Shown piece by piece: positions 1 to 7,312 of a DNA stretch of 10,958 bases (position 1 is its first letter; each line of letters opens with the position of its first letter). The DNA lies in the NCBI GenBank assembly GCA_036374835.1, contig DASUTB010000087.1, forward strand, positions 1 to 10,958. The letters run 5' to 3'. This DNA is from DASUTB01 sp036374835. Its GTDB lineage: Bacteria; Actinomycetota; Actinomycetes; Jiangellales; Jiangellaceae. The position numbers and the translations under genes were made by a program. The notes beneath the pieces are model-generated. The model saw only the letters and a program-made list of their open reading frames with translations, ran no database searches and was not told where the DNA came from.

Positions 1-231
1 CCGCAGACCGGTCTCCTCGTACGCCTCGCGGACCGCCGCGGTGCGCTCGTCCTCGCCGGCACCGATACCCCCACCGACGGTGAACCACCAGCTGCGCTCG
101 CCCTTGCTGGCGCGCATCAGCAACACGCGCCGGTCGCCGTCGACGATGACGACCCGCGCCGAGTCCCGCTCGTAGACCCCGTCGTCAGCGAGCGTCCACT
201 CCGCGGCGAACAACGCGTCCTCGTCGAGCAC
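1..231 (-). CDS. Nudix hydrolase, N-terminal part (cut by window edge)
   Basis: Translating the minus strand from a GTG at 231 gives 77 codons open to the window edge, so the C-terminus is missing. The Nudix box is visible: a Gly-rich stretch WWFTVGGGIGAGED leads into REAYEETGL, which fits the Gx5Ex7REUxEExGU pattern that binds Mg2+ and positions substituted nucleoside-diphosphate substrates for hydrolysis. The substrate cannot be told from this fragment. The GTG start is chosen because GGGGTGA lies 5 bases upstream; the frame stays open further upstream but has no better signal. It follows pdxS on the same strand after 65 bases. In M. tuberculosis a Nudix domain occurs in a membrane protein (Rv2609c) next to pimA, so this could be the separated Nudix half of that architecture (inference). 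Confidence 0.85.
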   Translation of the reverse strand, partial: MLDEDALFAAEWTLADDGVYERDSARVVIVDGDRRVLLMRASKGERSWWFTVGGGIGAGEDERTAAVREAYEETGLR

Positions 232-296
232 AGTTTCACCCCATCGCCAGCGTGCACACCCGGTTACCAGGTCACCGGCTCACTCGAGTTCCGGGT

Positions 297-1199
297 TCAC
301 CAGCCGCGCTCGGCGAGGCGGTGCGGCTCGGGCACGTCCTCGACGTTGATCCCGACCATTGGCTCGCCGAGCCCGCGGGAAACCTTCGCGATCACGTCCG
401 GGTCGTCGTAGAACGTCGTGGCCTTGACGATCGCCTCCGCGCGCCTGGCCGGGTCGCCGGACTTGAAGATGCCCGAGCCGACGAAGACGCCCTCAGCGCC
501 GAGTTGCATCATCATGGCCGCGTCCGCAGGCGTCGCGATTCCGCCGGCGGTGAACAGCACAACCGGCAGCTTGGCTGCCTTGGCCACCTCCTGGACCAGC
601 TCGTACGGCGCTTGTAGCTCTTTCGCCGCGACGTAGAGCTCATCGGCGGGAAGCGACGACAGCCGCTTCATCTCGGCACGGATCTGGCGCATGTGGGTCG
701 TGGCGTTCGAAACGTCGCCGGTGCCGGCTTCGCCCTTCGACCGGATCATCGCCGCACCCTCGGCGATCCGCCGCAGCGCTTCGCCGAGGTTCGTGGCGCC
801 GCAGACGAACGGCACGGTGAACTGCCACTTGTCGATGTGGTTCGTGTAGTCGGCCGGCGTCAGGACTTCGGACTCGTCGATGTAGTCGACGCCGAGCGAC
901 TGCAGCACCTGCGCCTCGACGAAGTGCCCGATCCGGGCCTTGGCCATGACGGGGATCGAAACGGCGTTGATGATCTTCTCGATCATGTCCGGGTCGCTCA
1001 TCCGCGACACGCCGCCCTGAGCGCGGATGTCGGCCGGCACCCGCTCGAGCGCCATGACCGCGACGGCACCGGCATCCTCGGCGATCTTCGCCTGCTCGGG
1101 CGTGACCACGTCCATGATGACGCCGCCCTTGAGCATCTCGGCCATGCCGCGCTTGACGGTCGCGGTGCCGGTCTGTGGGGTGGTCGGCTGTTCGGACAC
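297..1199 (-). CDS. pdxS: Pyridoxal 5'-phosphate synthase, PdxS subunit
   Basis: 300-residue PdxS (SNZ/YaaD family), the synthase subunit of the DXP-independent vitamin B6 route. It condenses ribose 5-phosphate (or ribulose 5-phosphate), glyceraldehyde 3-phosphate and ammonia into PLP; the ammonia comes from the glutaminase PdxT. The family's catalytic residues are visible: Asp30 in VIMDVV, Lys87 in MAKARIGH and Lys155 in IRSKGEAGTG. They correspond to Asp24, Lys81 and Lys149 of the well-studied enzymes with a constant offset of six, so the protein looks complete and active. The start is a GTG (MSEQP) with AAGAGG six bases upstream. No pdxT or MocR-type regulator is seen in the window; pdxT may lie beyond the left edge. 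A 120-base gap upstream carries a possible promoter. Confidence 0.97.
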   Translation of the reverse strand: MSEQPTTPQTGTATVKRGMAEMLKGGVIMDVVTPEQAKIAEDAGAVAVMALERVPADIRAQGGVSRMSDPDMIEKIINAVSIPVMAKARIGHFVEAQVLQSLGVDYIDESEVLTPADYTNHIDKWQFTVPFVCGATNLGEALRRIAEGAAMIRSKGEAGTGDVSNATTHMRQIRAEMKRLSSLPADELYVAAKELQAPYELVQEVAKAAKLPVVLFTAGGIATPADAAMMMQLGAEGVFVGSGIFKSGDPARRAEAIVKATTFYDDPDVIAKVSRGLGEPMVGINVEDVPEPHRLAERGW

Positions 1200-1239
1200 G
1201 GCAAACCTCTTCTGCGAACTCGGGTGGGCTTACCCATCA

Positions 1240-1268
1240 ATGATACGGCCGATTCGGACCGCTTTGGC
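1240..1268 (-). promoter_or_regulatory. Possible pdxS promoter
   Basis: In the 120-base gap upstream of pdxS, the minus strand reads TATCAT at 1245-1240, a good match to the actinobacterial TANNNT -10 box. A poor -35 (GCCAAA, 1268-1263) lies 17 bases further upstream. Transcription from here would give a leader of about 35 bases before the GTG start. Only the -10 is convincing. The gap, the largest on this strand within the run, supports separate transcription of pdxS. Confidence 0.35.
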
Positions 1269-1319
1269 ACGTCCACTTGGCACCCACTGGCCTGCCGAGC
1301 CCACCTGGCTGGCGCGCCG

Positions 1320-2144
1320 TCAGGGCTTGCGGCCGAGACCACCGTAGCCGTCCACGCCCTCAGGCGGGCCGGCATCCGGGTCGGGCCGCCACTGCGCCAG
1401 TGGCCCGACACCGGGCTCCACGAGCTCCAAGCCTTCGAAGTAGCCGGCGATCTGCTCAGGGCTGCGCACGGTGTAGGTGGGATTGGCGGACTGATTCCAG
1501 ATCCGGGCCGCTTCCACAACCCCTTCGCTCGTGTCGACGCTGTCGCTGGTCGCCAGGTAGCTGCCGGACGGCAGGCCCGCCATGAGGCGTCGCACGATCG
1601 ACGTCGCCTCCTCGTAGTCGGGAATGTGCCCGAGGATCCCGAGCAGCATCAGGCCGACCGGCTGCGTGAGGTCGAGTGTTTTCGCCGCCTCCCGCAAGAT
1701 CGTATCCGTCTCGCGCAGATCTGCGTCGATATAGGTGGTGGCACCCTCGGGGGTGCTGGTGAGCAGTGCACGCGCATGAACGAGCACGAGTGGGTCGAAG
1801 TCGACATAGACGATCCGGGACTCGGGCGCTACGGCCTGTGCCACCTCATGGGTGTTGTTCGCGGTGGGCAGTCCGGTGCCGATGTCGAGGAACTGGCGGA
1901 TGCCGACGTCCCGCGTCAAATATCGGACGACACGTACGAGAAATGCCCGGTTGGCCCGCGCGATCTGGACCATCTCCGGGAATGCCTTCTTGATCTCTTC
2001 GCCGACGTGACGGTCGACCGCGAAGTTGTCGTCGCCTCCCAGCCAGTAGTTCCAGATCCGAGCCGTCTGCGGCACCGTAGTGTCGATCTCGGGAACCGGT
2101 GGCTGCTCCACGGACGATTTCATCCATGCTGGCGTCTCGCTCAT
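1320..2144 (-). CDS. SAM-dependent methyltransferase, DUF574 family
   Basis: A 274-residue protein resembling the DUF574/Methyltransf_19 (PF04672) family, common in Streptomyces and Pseudonocardiales and of largely unknown substrate. The family opening is present (PEIDTTVPQTARIWNYWLGG, about residues 18-37). It is followed by SAM-binding motif I LDIGTGLPT (86-94), an acidic motif VYVDFDP (112-118) and DADLR (140-144). The start is placed at the ATG at 2144 because GAGGGA lies about 10 bases upstream. An in-frame ATG at 2183 would add 13 residues but has no visible ribosome binding site. It lies 69 bases downstream of a CmcJ-like oxygenase on the same strand. The usual DUF397 or helix-turn-helix partners of this family are not seen. 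Its substrate cannot be read from sequence; a small-molecule O- or N-methyltransferase role is inference. Confidence 0.88.
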   Translation of the reverse strand: MSETPAWMKSSVEQPPVPEIDTTVPQTARIWNYWLGGDDNFAVDRHVGEEIKKAFPEMVQIARANRAFLVRVVRYLTRDVGIRQFLDIGTGLPTANNTHEVAQAVAPESRIVYVDFDPLVLVHARALLTSTPEGATTYIDADLRETDTILREAAKTLDLTQPVGLMLLGILGHIPDYEEATSIVRRLMAGLPSGSYLATSDSVDTSEGVVEAARIWNQSANPTYTVRSPEQIAGYFEGLELVEPGVGPLAQWRPDPDAGPPEGVDGYGGLGRKP

Positions 2145-2213
2145 GGCTGGAGTCCCTCGCTTCGAGTTGGAATCAAGAGCCATCCAAGCAGAGTGGCGCC
2201 ATCGCCGTAAGGG

Positions 2214-3080
2214 CTACTCGAAGAATGCGAAGGTGCGAACCTCGATGCTGTGCCGCGGGACGGCGGCTTGCACCGAGGAATCCAGGAACGCCGAGTGCGG
2301 TACCCGCCACGCCCGGCTGTGGTCGGAGTCGTGGAACTTGAAGAACAGCACCTCGTCGCGGGTCATCTCCGGGAAGTACCACCACTCGTGGGCAGGGTTG
2401 TAGTAGAACTCCGAGCCGTGCGCGGCCACCTCCAACCCGTCGACGGAGCTGAACGGGTCCGCCGGCAGCTCGTCCACGAAGTACAGGGTATTGGACAGCC
2501 CGTCGGCGACGTCGACGCTCCGGAAATCGCACAAGGCCAGTGGCCAGTCCTGCGGGGGCGGTGTGAACACCCGCCAGGTGCTTGTGGCCACCGCACGGTG
2601 GTAGCCGGGGCCGTCGGGGAACTGCTCGGCGTAGACCGCTGCGGCGGTATCCGCGGAACCCTCCGGGGCGTAGTCGCAGTGCACGAGCGCGGCCTGCGGC
2701 TGGGACGCGTTCGCTCCGGGATCCACCGACCGGCGTAGCACCCATCCTCGGGCGCCGACCCGGTCGGCATCGAGCGTGCGCCGCACGAAATCGGTCACTT
2801 CAGACAGGTACACGGCGTCGACCTCGGCCTTGTCGGTGAAGTCGCGGACCGCGCTGACATGCTCGACGATCTCGAACCCGTGCACGTCGAGCCGGAAGCG
2901 CTCGGCCACCCGACGACCGTTGCGGATACGCACCACGTGCGTGTCGTACTCGCCCGTGTTGACACTCGCTCCCGGTGCGGTGAATCGGCGCAGCACGGTC
3001 GACCGTGGCGACAGGTACCGCAACTCGCCGTCCACTGACCTCACCCGCGCCAGCCAATCAGCATGGCCGCACGCGTCCAA
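2214..3080 (-). CDS. CmcJ/AsaB/NvfI-like putative non-haem iron oxygenase
   Basis: A 288-residue protein that I recognise as the family containing CmcJ (cephamycin 7-alpha-methoxylation), AsaB and the fungal Fe(II)/2-oxoglutarate enzyme NvfI. Features seen: a small-domain opening VDGELRYLSPRS and LDVHGFE; VHCDYAPEGS with a candidate HxD metal motif (His134, Asp136); a block of the type W-x(n)-P-L-A-x-C-D-x-R-S-V around 169-189; NPAHEWWYFPEM with the candidate third metal ligand His231; then FFKFHDSD and PRHSIEVRTF at the C-terminus. All family landmarks are intact, so an active enzyme is likely. The substrate is unknown. The start is uncertain: the TTG at 3080 has CGGAAG five bases upstream and begins 13 bases after the DUF2203 stop, while GTG codons at residues 13 and 16 are alternatives. 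The following methyltransferase may act on its product. Confidence 0.8.
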   Translation of the reverse strand: MDACGHADWLARVRSVDGELRYLSPRSTVLRRFTAPGASVNTGEYDTHVVRIRNGRRVAERFRLDVHGFEIVEHVSAVRDFTDKAEVDAVYLSEVTDFVRRTLDADRVGARGWVLRRSVDPGANASQPQAALVHCDYAPEGSADTAAAVYAEQFPDGPGYHRAVATSTWRVFTPPPQDWPLALCDFRSVDVADGLSNTLYFVDELPADPFSSVDGLEVAAHGSEFYYNPAHEWWYFPEMTRDEVLFFKFHDSDHSRAWRVPHSAFLDSSVQAAVPRHSIEVRTFAFFE

Positions 3081-3093
3081 TATCGCTTCCGTC

Positions 3094-3453
3094 TCATGAC
3101 AGTCGGCGCCGGCCGGCGAACCCGAGATCCTGGCGGTGGTACCAGTCCAACTCGTCGTCCCCCTCGAGCCAGCACAGCAGCACCCGCTCGCCGTCCAGCT
3201 CGGACGGGAAGTCCAGCAGCAACGGCGCGAAGCCTTTCACCTCGATGCCCGAGTCGGTGAACGACGTGAGAAGTTCGTCGAGCCGCGCCTGCTTCGCTTT
3301 CAGCTCGGGAACACCGCCCAAGTGCGTCGGCGGCCCACCCTGTACCGCGGCTGCCAGCTCGGCCGCGTCCGCACGTAGCTCGATCACTTCGCCGATCTCC
3401 GGAGCGACCCGGGCCAACTCAGCTTTGGCCTCGTCCACACTGAACGTGCGCAT
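3094..3453 (-). CDS. DUF2203 family protein
   Basis: A 119-residue protein with the DUF2203 (PF09969) pattern. The N-terminal half (FSVDEAKAELARVAPEIGEV, then to about residue 65) is a predicted helical hairpin. The C-terminal half carries the family signature: GIEVKG, LLLDFPSELDG, VLLCWLEGDDELDWYH and GFAGR (about 69-115). The function of the family is not known; it is a small cytoplasmic protein with no signal peptide or membrane segment. The ATG at 3453 is chosen because the family homology begins immediately after it; the open frame continues upstream into an Arg-rich stretch that is a shadow of the YbaK gene. The stop overlaps an ATG (TCATGA), but that ATG opens only 18 codons in another frame and is not the start of the next gene. 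Confidence 0.85.
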   Translation of the reverse strand: MRTFSVDEAKAELARVAPEIGEVIELRADAAELAAAVQGGPPTHLGGVPELKAKQARLDELLTSFTDSGIEVKGFAPLLLDFPSELDGERVLLCWLEGDDELDWYHRQDLGFAGRRRLS

Positions 3454-3482
3454 GCGCCGAGCCTGCCACACCGGGCCACTCG

Positions 3483-3959
3483 TCAGCCGGTGGGCGTCTC
3501 GGGCTCGGTCACATCGGCCACCTCGGCGTCGAGCGCCGCGACGAGAGCGTCGCCGGCGACCTTGGCGGCGACCCCGTGCGCCCCGCCGCCGATCGATACT
3601 TCCCGGCCGATGATCCTTGTGTCGGCGATGACGGGCCACGCTTGGGTCGAGCCGAACGGTGTGATGGTGCCCCGCTCGAATCCGGTGACGTCCTTCGCCG
3701 TCGCCGCGTCCGGCATCGATAGCCGACTCGCGCCGAGGTGCGCACGCAGCTTCGGCCAGGCGATGGTCCGGTCGCCGGGCACAAGGACGAACACGTAGTC
3801 GTCGTCGGCACGGCGCACGACCATCGTCTTGATGACGGCGGACGGTTCGACTCCACGCGCGGCAGCGGCCTCGGTAAGGCTCCGTACCGGGCCGTGCCGG
3901 ACGACCTCGTAGTCGATGCCGGACTCCTCCAGCGCCTTCAGCGCACGCTCGTCGCTCAC
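3483..3959 (-). CDS. YbaK/ProX-type aminoacyl-tRNA deacylase
   Basis: A 158-residue single-domain protein of the YbaK/aaRS-associated (PF04073) superfamily. These enzymes hydrolyse mischarged tRNAs in trans, such as Cys-tRNA(Pro) or Ala-tRNA(Pro), in the cytoplasm. Visible landmarks: the N-terminal EESGIDYEVVRHGPVRSLTEAA; VIKTMVV with the conserved Lys44; WPKLRAHLGASRLSM; GTITPFG; and a Gly-rich GREVSIGGGAHG near the C-terminus. These match the YbaK/ProX fold, but sub-specificity cannot be assigned by eye. The GTG at 3959 is taken as start because homology begins there and the LemA-like gene ends 10 bases upstream (stop 3970-3972). It has only a weak ribosome binding site, so translational coupling is plausible. 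The DUF2203 gene follows after 29 bases. Confidence 0.87.
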   Translation of the reverse strand: MSDERALKALEESGIDYEVVRHGPVRSLTEAAAARGVEPSAVIKTMVVRRADDDYVFVLVPGDRTIAWPKLRAHLGASRLSMPDAATAKDVTGFERGTITPFGSTQAWPVIADTRIIGREVSIGGGAHGVAAKVAGDALVAALDAEVADVTEPETPTG

Positions 3960-3969
3960 CGCACCGAGG

Positions 3970-4560
3970 CTAGCCGAGGCCCTTCGGGACCTCGTCGTCG
4001 AACTCGACCGTCTCCGGCCAGGGCGCGTGGCCGGCCAGCCGCAGCCACCGGACGACGGGTTTGCGGCGCAGCCGGCGGGCGGCACGCACGGTGTCGTTGT
4101 GGAACCGGCGGGCGTGGCCGACTTGGCGGCACGCCGCGGCAAGGTCGTCGAGCGCGTCCCCTGCGCCTTCGGCGCGCAACTCGGCGATGTATCCCGGGTC
4201 GTTCAAGGTCTGGCCGAGTGCCTGGGTCAGGTCGCTTTCGGCCTGCTCGCGGCCGCTGCCCAGGCCGGTGCCGGGATGTTCACGGAATCCGCTCAAGCCC
4301 GTTGCCGCGTCCTCGGCACGGTGCGGGTCGACGGTGCGGGCGCGCGATGCCGCGTCGGCGACCAACATTGCGCTCGCCGGGTCGAGCAGTCCACCGCTGG
4401 CCATGTCGAGTGCAGCGCCTGACCGGCGATGCAGTTGGGCATCCAGCACGCCGCGGGCGGCGTCGACCCTCGCGTGTAACCGGTCGAGCCGGCCCGCCGT
4501 CCACGACAGGTAGACGCCGAGCAGTGCGACGACGGCTATCCCTGCAATAACCCACTCCAT
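3970..4560 (-). CDS. LemA-like single-pass membrane protein
   Basis: A 196-residue protein. Residues 3-20 (WVIAGIAVVALLGVYLSW) form an N-terminal membrane segment, followed by a long helical cytoplasmic region rich in Ala, Arg and Asp. The pattern RLDRLHARVDAARGVLDAQL, then RRSGAALDMA, later CRQVGHARRFHNDTV, WLRLAGHAPWPE and a final acidic FDDE resembles a divergent LemA fold, with the Arg-Tyr/Phe-Asn-Asp helix and the terminal FE-type motif. Function is unknown. The ATG at 4560 is preceded by AAGGAGG, a perfect ribosome binding site, five bases away. It follows pimA by 22 bases. In M. tuberculosis the neighbour of pimA, Rv2609c, is annotated as a membrane protein with a Nudix signature. Here the protein stops after the LemA-like part, and a separate Nudix gene lies 3.7 kb away at 1-231. 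Confidence 0.75.
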   Translation of the reverse strand: MEWVIAGIAVVALLGVYLSWTAGRLDRLHARVDAARGVLDAQLHRRSGAALDMASGGLLDPASAMLVADAASRARTVDPHRAEDAATGLSGFREHPGTGLGSGREQAESDLTQALGQTLNDPGYIAELRAEGAGDALDDLAAACRQVGHARRFHNDTVRAARRLRRKPVVRWLRLAGHAPWPETVEFDDEVPKGLG

Positions 4561-4582
4561 CGCGCCCTCCTTGCGTACGAAC

Positions 4583-5740
4583 CTATCGGGCCGCCCGGCG
4601 CAGCCGTCCGGTCATCGGGCCGGAATCTCCACGCGGACCCGCCGCGGCCGCCATCTCGTATACCGCCAGAATCTCGGCCGCCACGGTCTCCCAGTCGTAT
4701 CGCCGCACCCACTCCGCGGCCGCCGCACGCAATTCCGAGCGCCGGTGCGGGTCGCCGAGCAGGCTGACCGCGGATTTGGCCAGCGCGTCGGCGTCTCCAA
4801 CGGGCACCAGTTCGCCGACCCGACCGTCGTTCAGCACGGCCCGGAATGCCACGAGATCGCTCGCCAGCACCGGAGCACCGGCGGCCATCGCCTCGGCGAG
4901 CACGATGCCGAACGACTCTCCCCCGGTGTGCGGCGCGATGTAGATGTCGCTAGTCGCCAGCATGGCGCCCTTGTCATCGTCACTCACACCGCCGAGGAAC
5001 TCGACGTCGTCGCGGCACCACTTCGGAATCCCGCGGCGGATCTCGTCCACGGCGCCGCGTCCGGCGACCAGCAGCCGTACACCGGGCGTCGCCTCGTGAA
5101 TCCGGGGCCACGCCTCCAACAGGACGGGCAGGCCCTTGCGCGGCTCGTCCAACCGGCCGAGGAACGACAGCGTGCCACCTTGGCCGCGCCATTCGGGACG
5201 CGGCTGCGCCTTGGTGAACCGGTCGACGTAGAGCCCGTTCGGAATCAGTACGGGGTCGCCGCCGAGGTGCTGGACGAGCAGCGTCCGGGCTTCCTCCGAG
5301 ACCGCGATCCTCGCGTTGATCTTCTCGAAAGCAGACTGCAGGATGCCGAACGCCGCGCTCATCGCCCGCGACCGTGGATTGGCCTGATGGAACGTGGCGA
5401 CCACTGGGACGTCCGCCCACCACAACGTCAGCAGGCCAAGGCTCGGCGACGCCGGTTCGTGAACGTGCACGACGTCGAATCGACCGTCAGAGAGCCATCG
5501 CCGGACCCGGGACGCCGAGACCGGCCCGAAGGTCAGCCGCGCCACCGAGCCGTTGTAGCGGACCGGTACGGCGCGGCCTGCCGTCACGACGTAATCCGGT
5601 ACCTCGATGTCGTCATCACCCGGCGCCAGCACCGAGACTTCATGGCCGCGTCCCATGAGCAACTCGGCCAGGTCGCGGATGTGCGCCTGCACTCCGCCCG
5701 GCACGTCCCATGAGTACGGGCACACCATTCCTATCTTCAT
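4583..5740 (-). CDS. pimA: Phosphatidylinositol alpha-mannosyltransferase PimA
   Basis: A 385-residue GT4-family, GT-B-fold glycosyltransferase. It transfers mannose from GDP-mannose to the 2-position of phosphatidylinositol myo-inositol, the first step of PIM synthesis on the cytoplasmic face of the plasma membrane. Landmarks: CPYSWDVPGGVQAH (7-20, nucleotide-binding loop of the N domain); HEPASPS (94-100); ATFH with His118; GRLDEPRKG with Arg196 and Lys202; HTGGESFGIVLAEAMAAGAP with the E-x7-E motif (Glu275 and Glu283). His118, Arg196 and Lys202 fall at the same positions as the key residues known for mycobacterial PimA. The ATG at 5740 (MKIGMVCPYS) is the family start; the frame stays open upstream but that part is a shadow of the acyltransferase. 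It begins 13 bases after the acyltransferase stop, so co-transcription is very likely. Confidence 0.95.
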   Translation of the reverse strand: MKIGMVCPYSWDVPGGVQAHIRDLAELLMGRGHEVSVLAPGDDDIEVPDYVVTAGRAVPVRYNGSVARLTFGPVSASRVRRWLSDGRFDVVHVHEPASPSLGLLTLWWADVPVVATFHQANPRSRAMSAAFGILQSAFEKINARIAVSEEARTLLVQHLGGDPVLIPNGLYVDRFTKAQPRPEWRGQGGTLSFLGRLDEPRKGLPVLLEAWPRIHEATPGVRLLVAGRGAVDEIRRGIPKWCRDDVEFLGGVSDDDKGAMLATSDIYIAPHTGGESFGIVLAEAMAAGAPVLASDLVAFRAVLNDGRVGELVPVGDADALAKSAVSLLGDPHRRSELRAAAAEWVRRYDWETVAAEILAVYEMAAAAGPRGDSGPMTGRLRRAAR

Positions 5741-5753
5741 CGCATCACGTCCG

Positions 5754-6698
5754 TCAGACGTTCGCCGTGGCGCGCCGCGGGTCACCCGCTGCCAGATCGG
5801 CCACGAACAGCGGCTGTAGCATGTGCCAGTCCTCTGCATGCGCGGCGATGCCTTCGCTGAACGTGTCGGCAACGCGTTGCGTCAGCACAGCCACCCGCTC
5901 GGCGCCACGTGCTCCACCGGCGGACAGGTCCACCTCGGGGTGGAAGTGGATGACCAGCCGGTGGTCGGGTTCCTCTCCCTCATAGAACAGCGTAGTCGGG
6001 ATCAGCGCAGCTCCGGTCCGCATGGCGAGCACGGCCGGGCCCGGTGGCATACGTGTCGACTCGCCGAACAGCTTGACCTCGACACCGCGGCGGCTGAGGT
6101 CGCGATCGGCCAGCAGCGGCACCATCGTGCCTTCGGAAAGCCTGGCGGACAGTATCTGGAACACGTCGCCGTTGCCGCCGGTCAACGGCAGGATTTCCAT
6201 GCCGAGCCCGCGACGGAACGAGAGAAACTTCTCGTACAGCGCCTCGGGCCGCAGCCGCTCGGCGACGGTCGTCACGGGGATGCCCGTCAGCGCACCCCAC
6301 GCACCGGCATGATCCCAGTTGCCCATGTGCGGTAGCGCGGCGATGACACCGCGTCCTTCAGCGAGCGCCGTGCGCATGGGTTCCTCGCCGATGACGCGGA
6401 CGCGGCCGACTATGCGGTCGGTGTCCCAGTCGGGCAGCCGGAACGCGTCGCACCAGTACCGCAGATACGAGCGCATACCACGACGCGACGCCTCGCGCAG
6501 CTCGTCTTCATCCGATGTGCCGATGGCGCGGGCCAGGTTCGCTTCGAGCCGCCGCACACTAGGACCCCGCTTGCGCCACACCGCGTCCGCAATTCCGCGG
6601 AACGACCGGTACGCCGTGCGCTCCGGAAGCAGCCGCACCGCCGACCAACCACCCCGGTAGCCGAGGTATGACAGCCGTTCGCGCACATCGGAGTTCAT
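5754..6698 (-). CDS. patA: Phosphatidylinositol mannoside acyltransferase (PatA-type)
   Basis: A 314-residue member of the lysophospholipid/lipid A acyltransferase (LpxL/HtrB) family. In mycobacteria this position (Rv2611c) encodes the enzyme that moves palmitate from acyl-CoA to the mannose of PIM1/PIM2 at the inner face of the membrane. The H-x4-D catalytic motif is seen as HMGNWD (His124, Asp129) inside GVIAALPHMGNWDHAG. Further family blocks are TVAERLRPEALYEKF, LPLLADRDLSRRGVEV (at PLLADRD) and GPAVLAMRTGAALIPT. There is no signal peptide; the N-terminal helices probably lie on the membrane. The ATG at 6698 is taken because it overlaps the pgsA stop as ATGA (four bases, 6695-6698), the classic coupled arrangement, and fits the family's N-terminus. 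It lies between the enzymes supplying the lipid and the mannosyltransferase. Confidence 0.93.
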   Translation of the reverse strand: MNSDVRERLSYLGYRGGWSAVRLLPERTAYRSFRGIADAVWRKRGPSVRRLEANLARAIGTSDEDELREASRRGMRSYLRYWCDAFRLPDWDTDRIVGRVRVIGEEPMRTALAEGRGVIAALPHMGNWDHAGAWGALTGIPVTTVAERLRPEALYEKFLSFRRGLGMEILPLTGGNGDVFQILSARLSEGTMVPLLADRDLSRRGVEVKLFGESTRMPPGPAVLAMRTGAALIPTTLFYEGEEPDHRLVIHFHPEVDLSAGGARGAERVAVLTQRVADTFSEGIAAHAEDWHMLQPLFVADLAAGDPRRATANV

Positions 6699-7312
6699 GC
6701 CTTCTGTTCTCCCACTTGGCGTCGCACGGCCAGCACCCGCTGACCGATGGTCCAGGCACTTGCCGCCGCGAGTAGCCACAACACGACCTCGAGAACCACG
6801 AGAGGCAGATCGAACAGACCGACCAGACCCGTCGTGACGAGTATCGCGACCAGTCGGTCCGGCCGTTCGGCGATGCCCACGCTCGCGTTATACCCCTGAC
6901 TCTCGGCGCGAGCCCTGGCGTACGAGATGACCCCGCTGAGCACGAGACACGCTAGGCATAGTCCGACCATACGCAGGTTGTCGCCGGGCCCGGCGAAGTA
7001 GAGTGCGAGGCCGCTGAAGATCGCCGCATCGCCGAACCGGTCGAGCAGCGAGTCGAGGAAGGCTCCCCAGGGACTCTCCGTGCCGGACAGCCGGGCCATG
7101 ACGCCGTCCAGATTGTCGGCGAACACGAACGCGGTGATGAACAGCGTGCCGGCGAAGAATCGGCCCTGCGGGTAGAACACCAGCGCACCGGTCACGACAC
7201 CAAGCGTTCCGATGATCGTGACGAGGTCTGGTGTGAGCCCGACCTTGAGGAATGCCCGGGCCGCGGGAGTCAGCAGCCGGGCGATGAATGCCCGCGCCAG
7301 CCGGTTTAGCAT
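6695..7312 (-). CDS. pgsA: Phosphatidylinositol-phosphate synthase (CDP-alcohol phosphatidyltransferase)
   Basis: A 205-residue polytopic membrane enzyme. In actinobacteria the enzyme at this locus joins CDP-diacylglycerol to L-myo-inositol 1-phosphate, giving PI-phosphate, the precursor of PI, PIMs, LM and LAM. The CDP-alcohol phosphatidyltransferase signature is complete: DNLDGVMAR then GAFLDSLLD, with Asp66, Asp69, Gly70, Ala73, Arg74, Gly83, Asp87 and Asp91. Hydrophobic stretches around 31-46, 53-66 and several in the C-terminal half fit about six membrane helices. The ATG at 7312 is followed directly by MLNRLARAFIARLLTPAARA, the typical N-terminus. It is the first recognisable gene of the ten-gene minus-strand run. 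In mycobacteria a HIT-domain gene and thrS precede pgsA; here EF-G2 lies divergently instead. PIP rather than PG synthase activity is inferred from the PIM gene context. Confidence 0.93.
   Translation of the reverse strand: MLNRLARAFIARLLTPAARAFLKVGLTPDLVTIIGTLGVVTGALVFYPQGRFFAGTLFITAFVFADNLDGVMARLSGTESPWGAFLDSLLDRFGDAAIFSGLALYFAGPGDNLRMVGLCLACLVLSGVISYARARAESQGYNASVGIAERPDRLVAILVTTGLVGLFDLPLVVLEVVLWLLAAASAWTIGQRVLAVRRQVGEQKA

Noticed and set aside
693..2210. A 505-codon plus-strand open frame
   Set aside because: It lies antisense across pdxS and the methyltransferase, both recognised by clear family motifs. Its translation is rich in Arg, His and Gly with no family pattern, typical of a GC-rich shadow frame.
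3095..3097. ATG overlapping the DUF2203 stop (TCATGA) as a coupled start for the oxygenase gene
   Set aside because: That ATG is in a different frame from the oxygenase and meets a stop after 18 codons. The TTG at 3080 with CGGAAG upstream is in frame. A frameshift in the assembly is possible but there is no direct sign of one.
3738..4550. A 270-codon plus-strand open frame
   Set aside because: It is antisense to the YbaK and LemA-like genes and its translation is a low-complexity Arg/Gly/Pro string, so it is a shadow.
4571..5713. A 380-codon plus-strand open frame
   Set aside because: It is fully antisense to pimA, whose catalytic residues are all in place; nothing recognisable in the plus-strand translation.
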